A DNA stretch of 64,000 nt, taken from NCBI GenBank assembly GCA_036365145.1, contig JAEOAD010000018.1, forward strand, positions 9,938,001-10,002,000. The letters run 5' to 3'. The notes below the pieces were generated by a model. The model made no database searches and had not been told where the DNA came from. It saw only the letters and a list, made by a program, of their open reading frames with translations. This document shows positions 55,471 through 64,000 of this stretch, in pieces. The translations under genes and the position numbers were made by a program. The stretch is from Orientallactaga sibirica. Lineage: Eukaryota > Chordata > Mammalia > Rodentia > Dipodidae. The stretch's first letter is position 1, and the number at the start of each line of letters is the position of its first letter.

Positions 55471-55474
55471 GTGC

Positions 55475-56240
55475 AGGCCAGAGCGCCTCCCTTGCCATGA
55501 GGCTGGGGAAGAGCTCCATTGAAGAGGCTGTGCTGCCTGGGCACTCTGTGCAGGCCTTGCTGGGCCTAAATTCGGCCCCTGACTCTGCTTGTGCAGGTGA
55601 CTGGCCTGTGGTCACCTCCTGGGAGCCAGCTGCATTCACCAGGGCCCAGGCTGCACTGGGCTGACAGATGGTGGTGCTGGGAAGTGAGTGGGGGTGGACC
55701 ACAGGAATAACAAAATAACCCTGAATATGTAAGATTAAACAAGGCAACTTGGAGAGGAGGGATAATAATGAGAATTTTTTTTCAGAGCTTTCAAGCTCAA
55801 GCCTTTCAATAAATCTTTCTACTAGACTGCTTTTTCTGGGACAAATGTGAGAGATCTTATATTGTCCTTAATGGTATTTTCCTACACACACACAGGTGAG
55901 AGATTGAAAATAAGTTAATAACAAAATAATAAAGAAAACAAAATAAAAATGATAAACATAGGCAGCCATTTCCACTATTGAAATGGAGTCCACAGTCACT
56001 TTTTAATTCCACAGTCATGTTTGGATTTTATGAGACTCTTGCCTTGGAAAAGACCCCACTAGTCAAAGTACAGTCTCTGGCCCTGCAGCAGCAGCCACAT
56101 GTCCTGCTCAGAAGTAGACTCCAGACCCTAGAGCTACTGGAATCTGCAGTCTCATGAGCTGTCCTCAAGTTTCTACTGGTGATACTTGATTCCTAGCCTT
56201 GGGGTTGTCAATTAACTATGTCCTTCGCAACGCTAGTGAA
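55475..56240. other. Unique sequence, GC-richer then AT-rich
   Basis: The GC-rich part (to about 55700) carries open frames on both strands (55461-55664 plus, 55340-55747 minus), a compositional effect; no domain is seen. Confidence 0.4.
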
Positions 56241-56244
56241 GACG

Positions 56245-56490
56245 CCAGGCCTGGTGGTACAGGCCTGTTATCATACCTGTAATCCCAGCTGAGGTAAGAA
56301 GACAGCAAGTTCAAGGTCAGCCATTCCTGCCAAGTGAGTTCAAGCCCAGCTTGGGTAATTTAGTAGGATCCTGTCTCAAAATACAAAGTAAAGAGAGTTG
56401 GGGATATAACTTAGTGGAAGCGTGCTTGCCTAACACACACAAGGGTCTGGTTTCAGTTCCTAACACCAAAGAAAAAGAAAAAAGAGGAAA
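56245..56490 (+). mobile_element. B1-like plus ID-like composite SINE
   Basis: GCCAGGCCTGGTGGTACAGG, ATACCTGTAATCCCAGCTGA and TAGTAGGATCCTGTCTCAAA (B1-like) are followed directly by GTTGGGGATATAACTTAGTG and GGTCTGGTTTCAGTTCCTAA (ID-like) and an A-rich tail. Confidence 0.7.
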
Positions 56491-56529
56491 GAAAGAAAGA
56501 AAACAAAACCCCAAATGAGGACGGAGGAA

Positions 56530-56935
56530 TCATGTTCTAACCCTCAGTAATAGTGAATGTGACCTTACTTGGAAATAGGATCCTTACAGATGAGCAATTG
56601 AAAATGCTGTCTGTAGTGTGGGTCCTAATCCAATATGACTGTGTCCATATCAAAAGAGGAGATTTGAAGAGAGAGAGAAATGGAGAATGTCATATGAAGA
56701 TGAAGTCAGAGATGGAGATGGTACATATACATGTTCGGGAATGCCAAATGTAGCCAGCAACATCAGATACCAGGAGAGAAGAGTAGACCATATCCCTCAT
56801 ATTCTACAGAAGGAATGAACCCTGCCAACAACCTGATCTCAGATTTTTAGGATTGCAAGAGACTACATTTGTGTTGTTTAAGCCATGCATGTTGTGAAAC
56901 ATTGTTACACCAGTTCCAGCTAACCAATACACCTG
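56530..56935 (+). mobile_element. MaLR-like LTR remnant
   Basis: GTGAATGTGACCTTACTTGG, GGTCCTAATCCAATATGACT, GTGTCCATATCAAAAGAGGA and GTGTTGTTTAAGCCATGCAT with AGCTAACCAATACACC follow the layout of an old MaLR-type LTR. Confidence 0.65.
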
Positions 56936-56939
56936 AATA

Positions 56940-57840
56940 TTACTAAGAACTAAAGCCATCTGAAATGCTTTTCGTCAGCATTCACAGGGTTGAGGCTGGC
57001 AGACCTGCATGATATAAGTGTCCCTTGGATGAGTCTCACTTAACTAAGCTTGTGGGACTGGTGACCTCATGTATGTCACCATCCAGGGCTCACTTCAGTC
57101 CTAAAATTCCCATCCTAAGAGTGGAGTCTTGGCTGTGCCAGTGTGCTTGGAAGCTTTCAGCGATGAAATCCTGACCTGAGAGGGAACCTTGATTCATTTT
57201 GGAAAGTTCTAAAAGTTTTAGAGACATCTTAAAGTGAAAATACCTGGTGATTTTCACCATTACAAAGGTGGGAAAAGTAAGACCCTTAGACGTTGACTCA
57301 GTTAAACCTGGTCAGTTTGGAAATGACTAAGGATTTGAATCCAGGCTACTGTCAGAATTCATCATTCTGACCACTGATAGTGAGAGCCAAATAGCACAAA
57401 AACCTATACTGCCATGATCACTGTAAGACACCCCAAGCCCTAAGTGACAGACACCCTATTCATTCCCCCGATTATCATATTTCGCTAGTAGGATTGGAGG
57501 TGTAGGTATGTGATTGTGGGAGGAATAGGGGGATCAGGGGACCAAAACATGATTATGCTTCTTATACTATAGCCTGCTAGCTCTAGCTGCCTAAGTGACC
57601 CTGCATGCTCCATGGCCCTCAAAGACTGCACTTAGAAATAGAGATAAGAGCCTTCTCCCCTACAGTGTGAAGGGACTCCCCTGAGATCCCAGAGCCTGCC
57701 TGATGATGACCACAGCTTGTCATAAGAAACAGCTTAAGATCTTTTCATGGAAAGACTGCTTCCCACTAGGGCAACTATGGCACTTGCTGCTCTTAACCAG
57801 CTATTTGAGTTTTGCTACTTTTTCAAGCGCTGTCTAAGCT
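56940..57840. other. Mostly unique sequence
   Basis: A MIR-like segment may lie at 57240-57365 (ACAAAGGTGGGAAAAGTAAG, GGATTTGAATCCAGGCTAC). The rest is unassigned. Confidence 0.4.
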
Positions 57841-58014
57841 GAAGTGGAAGTGATGTGCGGAGAGGAGGACTGGACGGGGTGAGACCTGTAAATTCAATCC
57901 TCCACTTCTCTCCTCCCAGAACATAGCCCACAACAGACCTGATCTCCAAGTGAGTCAGTTGATCTTAGTTACATTTTCTTGTGGTAGGACTGGTTCTTCT
58001 TTCCCTTAGAAAGT

Positions 58015-58640
58015 TGGGTCCCAGGTTCCCCTGTGCTGGTGGGTGCATGTGCACAGCAAAGCAGTAAGAACCGAGGAGGTGAACCACTCTCCGTACATCA
58101 CCAGGACCCAGGTGAAACCACAGAGGAGCCAGCAAGATGAGAAAGAGTGCGGTTTCCACAGTGAGCCTGACAGCCTGTGCCAGGGTGATGGAGATGAACA
58201 ATGGGGATTCTCAAAGCATAACAAAGCAGCAAACCAGAAGCTGCTGAGAGCTCAGCACTAAGATAGACTTAAAACACACCACAGCTCAGGGAAATTTACA
58301 GAAGAAGGGGTGGAAAGATTATAAGAGCCATAGAGTGGAGGGGAATGAATGTCCAGAGGCATTGCCTCCCCCACCCCATGACTGGCTGCTGCTCTGACAA
58401 CTCATAACCCACAATCCCATGGGGAATACCTGTAATTCCACTGTGAATTCCACTGTGAATTCCAGTGGAATGGGGGCAAGGAGGAGGGACATGATGGTAT
58501 CAACACATGTTGTGTCCACACTGTGAATTCCAGTGGAATGGGGGCAAAGAGGAGGGAAATGATGGTATCAACACATGTTGTGTCCATATAAAGTTTCTAC
58601 TTAATAAAAAAACAATAAAACATATCATTTAATAATAAAA
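58015..58640 (+). mobile_element. L1 3' UTR fragment
   Basis: The block at 58285-58430 is related to 3748-3895 (GGGAAATTT, GGGGTGGAAAGA, AAGAGCCA, CATGACTGGC and AACTCATAACCCACA in the same order). It ends with several AATAAAA motifs at 58600-58640. No ORF2 is attached, so the copy is 5'-truncated. It contains a 68-base tandem duplication. Confidence 0.78.
58451..58586 (+). repeat. 68-base tandem duplication
   Basis: CACTGTGAATTCCAGTGGAA begins at 58451 and again at 58519; both copies run through GATGGTATCAACACATGTTG with two or three differences. A 13-base partial unit (CACTGTGAATTCC) also precedes at 58438-58450. Confidence 0.93.
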
Positions 58641-58744
58641 AAGAAATTTAGATCCCTCCGTCCACTGATAATAGTGGACTGGGTCTGATTCAACAGTGTT
58701 CAAAATGTTTAATTCTGTGATGCTTTCTACCTCAAATTCTCTTT

Positions 58745-58746
<2 letters not shown>

Positions 58747-58790
<44 letters not shown>

Positions 58791-58937
58791 GTTTTTTGAG
58801 GTAGGGTCTCACTCTGGTCCAGGCTGACCTGGAATTAACTATGTAGTCTCAGGGTGGCCTCGAACTCCCGGCAATCCTCCTACCTCTGCCTCCCGAGTGC
58901 TGGGATTAAAGGCGTGCGCCACCACGCCCGGCTTTTT
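58747..58937 (-). mobile_element. Young B1 SINE with 15-base target-site duplication
   Basis: Minus-strand B1 with a 43-base T-tract, GAGGTAGGGTCTCACTCTGG, CCAGGCTGACCTGGAATTAA, GCCTCCCGAGTGCTGGGATT and CCACCACGCCCGGC. TCAAATTCTCTTTTC lies perfectly on both sides (58732-58746 and 58938-58952). Intact tail and perfect duplication indicate a recent insertion. Confidence 0.96.
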
Positions 58938-58954
58938 TCAAATTCTCTTTTCAG

Positions 58955-59490
58955 TTTGTATACATTTTTATACACTTTACTTCTGCCAATATTCCCTTGG
59001 CGTTCTCTCTGTCCCAGACACTATAGGTAATACAAATACCAAATGATTAAGAGGAGTTTCTAGGCCCAGTGGAAAGCCTTCTGGTAGTTGAACGGCATGT
59101 GGTCCAAGTTGTTTGTCAAGGCCATCTCTGCTTCAAGGCCTTGCAGTAAGCCTCTCCTTCCCTTTCTGCAGAGTGGTGGGTGCTCCTGGCTGCATGATCA
59201 TGGGGAAGGTACTCTGACCCTACACATTCACCTGTAAAATGAGGTCAACTCTGGGAATGAGCTGATGTTCAACATGCACTTACTACTTTCCCGCTTCTAT
59301 ACTAAGCAAAGTGCTCACTATTTGACCATCGTTTTTGCTGTGTAACATTTCTGACCTCCATTTCTTAAATACCATAGACAATTTGGCAAGACTATTGAAT
59401 GAATGGAGTGTGAGTAATTTAGCACAGCACCTGGGCCTCACATTTCATGACTTCCTAACTGAGGTGTGATATGAGTAGATATTATTATTA
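58955..59490. other. Unique sequence with a MIR-like scrap
   Basis: GCATGATCATGGGGAAGGTA and CACCTGTAAAATGAGGTCAA near 59190-59250 look like MIR. Otherwise unassigned. Confidence 0.45.
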
Positions 59491-59494
59491 TTGA

Positions 59495-60060
59495 AAGTGT
59501 TGTTTAAATATGGTCTATCTGCACAAAGTTATTCGGGGTATACAAATATAATTACCAAAATCCCTTTATAGCAGATTAAAATCTAGTCTCCAAAATCAAT
59601 CTTTCCAAATTACTCTTAAATCTGTGAGCAGAATTAGTCCTCACACTCTTCAGAGAGGCACAAAACACAACTTTGACCATCACTCAAGGGGCAGAGTCAG
59701 GAATTAGCCTCAATTGTGAAAATGCAGAGCAACAGAATTTCATACCTTCCAGAGTCTGGCAAATTTCACAGGCAGTATTTGCAAAAGCAACTTTGCAATG
59801 ACCTCATTCATTATCAGTTAAGTTTGAGTCTTTTCCTCAGGAAATCCCCAAAGAATGTGAAAAATTCTGCAGATTTAGAGATTTGCTTTAAATCTAAGTT
59901 TTCACAAGTCACACAATGCAAAAATTAAGACTCGTTTTGAAATAAAAACGGCATGTTTGCATTAACCCTGTAATAACTAAAAGTACAGTCTAATGAGATC
60001 ATGATAGTCTTCTTTGAAACCATAGGTGGCTATAAGCAACCTACCTGGCCAGCTGTGAAC
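59495..60060. promoter_or_regulatory. AT-rich unique stretch, candidate conserved non-coding element
   Basis: No repeat signature and no coding potential, but dense in homeodomain- and POU-like words (ATAATTACC, TTTGCATTAA, ATGCAAAAATTA). It contains paired TTTCACA/TTTGCAA words. The claim is only that the composition resembles vertebrate conserved non-coding elements. Confidence 0.25.
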
Positions 60061-60247
60061 ATTCTGGTCGATAACACTTGCATCTCAATAGTGTTCTGGG
60101 TACCATCAAGGAGAAGATTCATAGGGCAGAACACAGCTATGACTGAAAGTAAATGAGACTTCTAAGGGGAGATGAAAATGTTCCTTAATTAGATAATACT
60201 TAGGATTTCTCAACACTATAAGTAGAATAAAAAGTAAGGTAAATTTT

Positions 60248-60545
60248 TGGCTTGGGAGATGGCACAGTGGTTCAAATTGCTTGATATGCAAGCCTGAAAA
60301 CTAGAGTTCAAATTCCCCAGAACCCAAAAAATCCAGATTAGTACTCTCTGTAATCTGAATGGGTCAAAAGCAAAGGAAGGTAGAATCCCAGGGTTTATGA
60401 GCCAATTGGATTCTCACAGTGACAAAACAACACCAGAGACCCTGTCTCAAATAAGGTGGGAGGGGAGAACTCACATACCAAGATTGTATATGCTCACTGT
60501 AGCATTGTGCACCCACACCCACACACACACACATGCACACATATG
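60248..60545 (+). mobile_element. B4 SINE, old
   Basis: GGCTTGGGAGATGGCACAGT, GCTTGATATGCAAGCCTGAA, GAGACCCTGTCTCAAATAAG and a terminal CACACCCACACACACACAC. Confidence 0.75.
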
Positions 60546-60814
60546 GCATATTTTAGGGTATGGAAGTTATTGTGTCACTAAGAAATAGGTATAAAAATAC
60601 AATTAGTAGCTTTTTATACATTAAGTAAACAACTATGACAGAACATTGGAAAAAGTTATAGAATGTATCTTTTGAAGTGCAATAATGTTCCATATATTAT
60701 GTGAGTATAAACTGGTGTTCCTAGTAGGAAAGTATGGCCCTGTTTAGTGAAAAAAATAGTGAATGTGTTTACATTGATCAAGAAGAATATATACCAAATT
60801 ATTAACTGTTTATT

Positions 60815-60937
60815 TTTTACAATTATTTTTATTGCCATGTGTGAGCAGACGGAGAGAGAGTGTACAGGTGTACCAGGACCTCTTGCCAGTGCAAACAAAC
60901 TCTACACACATGTGCCACTTTGTGCATCTGGCTTTTT
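60815..60937 (-). mobile_element. tRNA-like SINE, part 1 (split by another SINE)
   Basis: Tail side of an older minus-strand copy: ACAATTATTTTTATTGCC, GGACCTCTTGCCAGTGCAAA and TGTGCATCTGGCTTTTT. It continues at 61224. Confidence 0.8.
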
Positions 60938-61208
60938 AAAAAAAAATTTATTATTTTATTTAATTTTGGAGAGAGACACAGAGAGAGAGACAGACAGAGA
61001 GGGAGAGGGAGGCAGATAGAGATGGGCGCGCCAACAGTCTCTCAGCTGCTGTGAACGAAATCCAGATGCATGCTCCCCCTTGTGGTCAAGTGAGGCATTG
61101 CATCCTTGCATCACTTTGCATCTGGCTAAACGTGGGACCTGGAGATTGGAACCGGGTTCTTAGGCTTAGCAGGCAGGCGCCCTAACCGCTAAGCCATCTC
61201 TCCAGCCC
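60938..61208 (-). mobile_element. tRNA-like SINE inserted into an older SINE
   Basis: A well-preserved minus-strand copy: A/T-rich tail, GAGAGACACAGAGAGAGAGA tract, AGCTGCTGTGAACGAAATCC, CAAGTGAGGCATTGCATCCT, GGCTTAGCAGGCAGGCGCCC and CGCTAAGCCATCTCTCCAGC. TGCATCTGGCTTTTT is repeated perfectly at 60923-60937 and 61209-61223. Confidence 0.95.
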
Positions 61209-61303
61209 TGCATCTGGCTTTTTGTGGGGACTAGGGAGATAGAATCCAGGCCTCCAGACTTTGCAAGCAAGTGCCTTTAACTTCTGAGCATCTCCCTAGC
61301 TCC
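61209..61303 (-). mobile_element. tRNA-like SINE, part 2
   Basis: TGTGGGGACTAGGGAGATAG, CTTTGCAAGCAAGTGCCTTT and GAGCATCTCCCTAGCTCC complete the split older copy, ending in its tRNA-like head. Confidence 0.8.
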
Positions 61304-61304
61304 T

Positions 61305-62280
61305 GTTTTATAAGTGGGTTACATTTTCTTTTTACTTTACTAAGGGAAGAAAATAAAATGTAAAGAAATCAGTAATTAGTTTGGAGACAAGGAAGGATAT
61401 AGGAAAGAGGAAGTTTAAGTTTAGACTTTCAGCTAAGCAAAAATATGCACACTTTCACACTGTTCCAGTGTTGTCCACATGGTGCTCCATGTCAGAGGAT
61501 TGTCCTCCATGGGCAGCAACACTGCACACAGCCCAGGCTTTCGCGCTTCTGCCTGCCTGCCCTCCCCTTGTTTTCACTTTCATTTAGAAAATGTTCTTCT
61601 CCTGATGTACACCACAAGCAGCAGCTGCCTCACTGATCACCTGCTCTGATAAAGGAACCTAGTTCCCTCTCTTACTCACAAAACCTTACATCTGTGAGAG
61701 TGACAGTTTTGGTTTTTTGGTTCTGTTCTAATGATATCATGAACAGTCATGCCGGTCAAAAAGGTGATATTTTCAAAGCATCTACTTTGTATTATGTATG
61801 GTTTTGCAGTATTCATGGCTATATTGACCTTGCTTCCAATAACATGCCAAGGAAGTGAGTCTTGAGATCTGCTTTTGCCAGACACTGTGACACTAGCAGG
61901 CTGGCTGAGGTCACCCTTCTGGGACCTGAATTCCAATGTGTCTAACTCTCAAGATTCAAGCTGAGACTCCACAGCTCTATTCCACCCTGGCTCCCATGAG
62001 GTTCTGCAGCCAACTAATTATCAAAACGAACATAGGTCTCTGGAACAGCACCTATGAAGTAAAATTGATCAGCTGCCAAACAGCTCTTACTGAATTACCA
62101 GAGCTCACCCTGACCTTCCTCACTGAGGATGAAGCCCCCAGCCCACACACTCCACATGCTAGAGAAAACATAATGAGAGGGAGAATGGGGGAGGAGATGG
62201 AAGGAGGGCAGGGAGCCAATCTTTCTCCCTTGCTGGTCTTCAACCCATCAAGGGCTTTCCTGCTTTCCCCTCCCCCACCC
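61305..62280. other. Unique intergenic sequence
   Basis: No gene or repeat recognised. A 126-codon frame (61936-62316) has an antisense partner and no domain. Confidence 0.4.
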
Positions 62281-62284
62281 TGCA

Positions 62285-62600
62285 ATTCGTCCCATTATCA
62301 CTTCCACCCTAGCTAATTACAGTCACTGATTACCTAACAGCAAGTCCTACTGTCACCTGCTTTGGTCTGTCAGATTATGCCATCTGGGCCACGTGGCCAG
62401 GGTCCGGGAATCATGAGAGGTCAAAGAGAGGGGCAAACAGCACTAAATGGGAAGAAATGTGTTTATAGGCCTGACAGCTGACTGGGCCATTAAAGGGGCT
62501 TTAGCTATGTGTTCCCAGCTGGACCTCTCTCTGGGGTCCACACCACCCAGAGCTATTAGCTAATGGGATATGGCTCAGGTTCCAATCATGGCAACGCCAT
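62285..62600. promoter_or_regulatory. Unique stretch with clustered factor-type motifs
   Basis: Contains GCTAATTACAGTCA and GATTACCTAA (homeodomain-like), CACCTG and CCACGTGG (E-boxes), AGGTCAAAGAGAGG (direct-repeat nuclear-receptor-like) and GCTATTAGCTAATG. No repeat is recognised. Function is speculative. Confidence 0.3.
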
Positions 62601-62604
62601 GGGT

Positions 62605-63860
62605 CCATACCCTGTCCCATAAAGGAAAAACTCAAGGACTCAGGAGAAATCTGGCACTTGCAGTTAAGCCTGCAGCAGAATATGATAGCTGTCTGAGAAT
62701 GCACAGAATCCAAACACCGTTCCTTCCCCTCTGCTCACTATATATTCCCTTTAGTATATACATGCAGATCGCTTTATGAAATTAACTAGACTTTCAACTT
62801 ATTAACAGCAGTGCCTGTGTCTCAGACATTAATGAGCTAGATTATAACCTGAGGGTTTTATGAACCTGCACATATCCAATCAGTGGATTTGAGATGTGGA
62901 GGGATGCAAAGTCTCTATTTGTTAGAAGCTCTTAGAGAAGGCTGGCCATGCCTTCAGTATCCAGGAGACAGTTAGTGAACAAAATTAAATGACTGGACTT
63001 AACATGACAGAGCAAACTTGCAGACCAACACTCCAAGCCAGCTGCCCCATTGGCTCCCTAGACCTTGTTGCTTCTCAGTCAGGTAAGTTTAGGAATCACT
63101 CTGAATCACCCTGCAATTCACTATGCACAGTGTTTGTTCATTGGAGCCAAGAAATCTTTCAGTGACCAATTCCAATGTAGATATGAATGATTTGTAGTTA
63201 ACTGTAAGTTGGGTGCTCTGTGGCCTAAATTTTTATTGCAGACATTGCTAAAGACTTTATACTACTCTGATTGCTTAACCTGTCCACTAACATCTTGATT
63301 TGGAAAATGTCTTCTCAACCATCCAGGGTTTTTTACATGAAACACAAACACACTTCCTCACACATGATGGAGAACACCTTGGAGACCAGAGCAATGCCCC
63401 TATGAAGCACTGTCATAAAACACAGGCATTCTGGCAGATACTTTCCTCTGACAGTTCTGAGCACAAATGCTCACAGCTCGCCTGGCTTCCCCTCCTCCCA
63501 ACTTGTGGAGGAAGCAAAAATGGCTGAGAAAGAAAGCAGGGAGAACTCCCAGGAGATAAAACCATAGTGAATGTATATGCAGGAAGACAGAAAGAAGGCC
63601 TGCTGCAAAGACTGGAAGTGTATGAAGAGATCTTCAAGATAGATTTGCTACAAATTTAACAGGAAAGCAATGTCTACCAGATCTCTTTTCAAAAAGTGTT
63701 TTTACATGACATTATAACATGTAAACTATATTTATGTTAAGTAGAAGACACAATGTGATCACAGCTTCTAAGTGTCCATGTGCACTATGTGTGTATTTGT
63801 GTGTGTGTGTACATGTACACACATGCCTTCAAGAGAGTATAGTGTACTCATTAAGAATGT
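62605..63860. other. Unique intergenic sequence
   Basis: No gene recognised. A perfect splice-donor word CAGGTAAGT is at 63081-63089; I could not build a convincing exon around it. Confidence 0.4.
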
Positions 63861-63867
63861 TAGTTCT

Positions 63868-64000
63868 GTTGGTCATGTTGGCGCATGCCTTTAATCCCAG
63901 CACTTGGGAGGCAGAGGTAGGAGGATAGCTGTGAGTTCGATGCCACCCTGAGACTATAGAGTGAATTCTAGGTCAACTTGGCTAAAGTGAGACCCTGCCT
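63868..64000 (+). mobile_element. B1 SINE, cut by window end
   Basis: GCATGCCTTTAATCCCAGCA, GGAGGCAGAGGTAGGAGGAT and CTAAAGTGAGACCCTGCCT are clear B1. The tail lies beyond the window. Confidence 0.93.

Noticed and set aside
55340..55747. 135-codon minus-strand frame and 67-codon plus frame in a GC-rich patch
   Set aside because: High GC lowers stop frequency on both strands; no protein family recognised. The non-coding motifs are more convincing.
61936..62316. 126-codon plus-strand frame
   Set aside because: Overlaps an antisense frame and ends in low-complexity Pro/Ser; no domain.
63023..63083. Candidate exon between TTGCAG and CAGGTAAGT
   Set aside because: No convincing polypyrimidine tract or branch site and no coding frame with partners nearby.

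Overview
This is a repeat-rich, AT-leaning stretch of a mammalian nuclear genome, almost certainly a rodent. The evidence is the repeat content: 7SL-derived B1 SINEs in both orientations, B4-type and ID-type SINEs, a tRNA-like SINE family with a CT-rich 3' end, LINE-1 (L1) copies, MaLR LTRs of ORR1/MT and MLT1/MST style, and ancient MIR copies. The B1 wording and the tRNA-like SINE resemble what I remember of jerboas (Dipodidae, Jaculus-like). That placement is from memory and could not be tested here.

I find no intact protein-coding gene and no convincing multi-exon gene. There is also no rRNA, bona fide tRNA, CRISPR array or operon. The only coding sequence I recognise is decayed L1: ORF2 from the reverse transcriptase onward (1-2547), an endonuclease-region copy (about 37.44-38.72 kb) and a short antisense ORF2 piece (29.2-29.36 kb). 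Other open frames are 60-150 codons, have no recognisable domain and mostly overlap repeats. The window reads as intergenic or intronic DNA.

Layout. 0-4 kb: L1 with a long 3' UTR. 4-9 kb: a polypurine tract, a strong CTCF-like motif (about 4.88 kb) and a cluster of SINEs. 9-19 kb: B1 copies, MIRs, MaLR remnants and a nested B1/tRNA-like SINE. 20.1-21.6 kb: an MLT1-like LTR split by two younger LTRs, each with a clean target-site duplication. 22-31 kb: SINEs, an ORR1-like LTR, an L1 remnant and B4 elements. 34.2-35.7 kb: a large, nearly identical inverted repeat with about 0.93 kb between the arms. 35.7-36.4 kb: unique sequence with SOX- and POU-type motifs. 37.4-38.7 kb: L1. 39.9-40.7 kb: two MaLR LTRs in tandem. 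44.98-45.15 kb: a 35-bp minisatellite. 51-54 kb: SINE, MaLR, polypyrimidine tract, L1 3' end and B4. 55.1-55.5 kb: unique GC-rich sequence with CArG, MEF2 and E-box motifs. 56-58.6 kb: SINE, MaLR and an L1 3' end with a 68-bp duplication. 58.75-58.93 kb: a young B1. 59.5-60 kb and 62.3-62.6 kb: unique, possibly regulatory stretches. 60.8-61.3 kb: one SINE inside another. The window ends inside a B1.

The features do not form a pathway. Their value is as a record of successive retrotransposition and as candidate regulatory sites. The inverted repeat is the least explained structure. I found no evidence of a new multi-component system.
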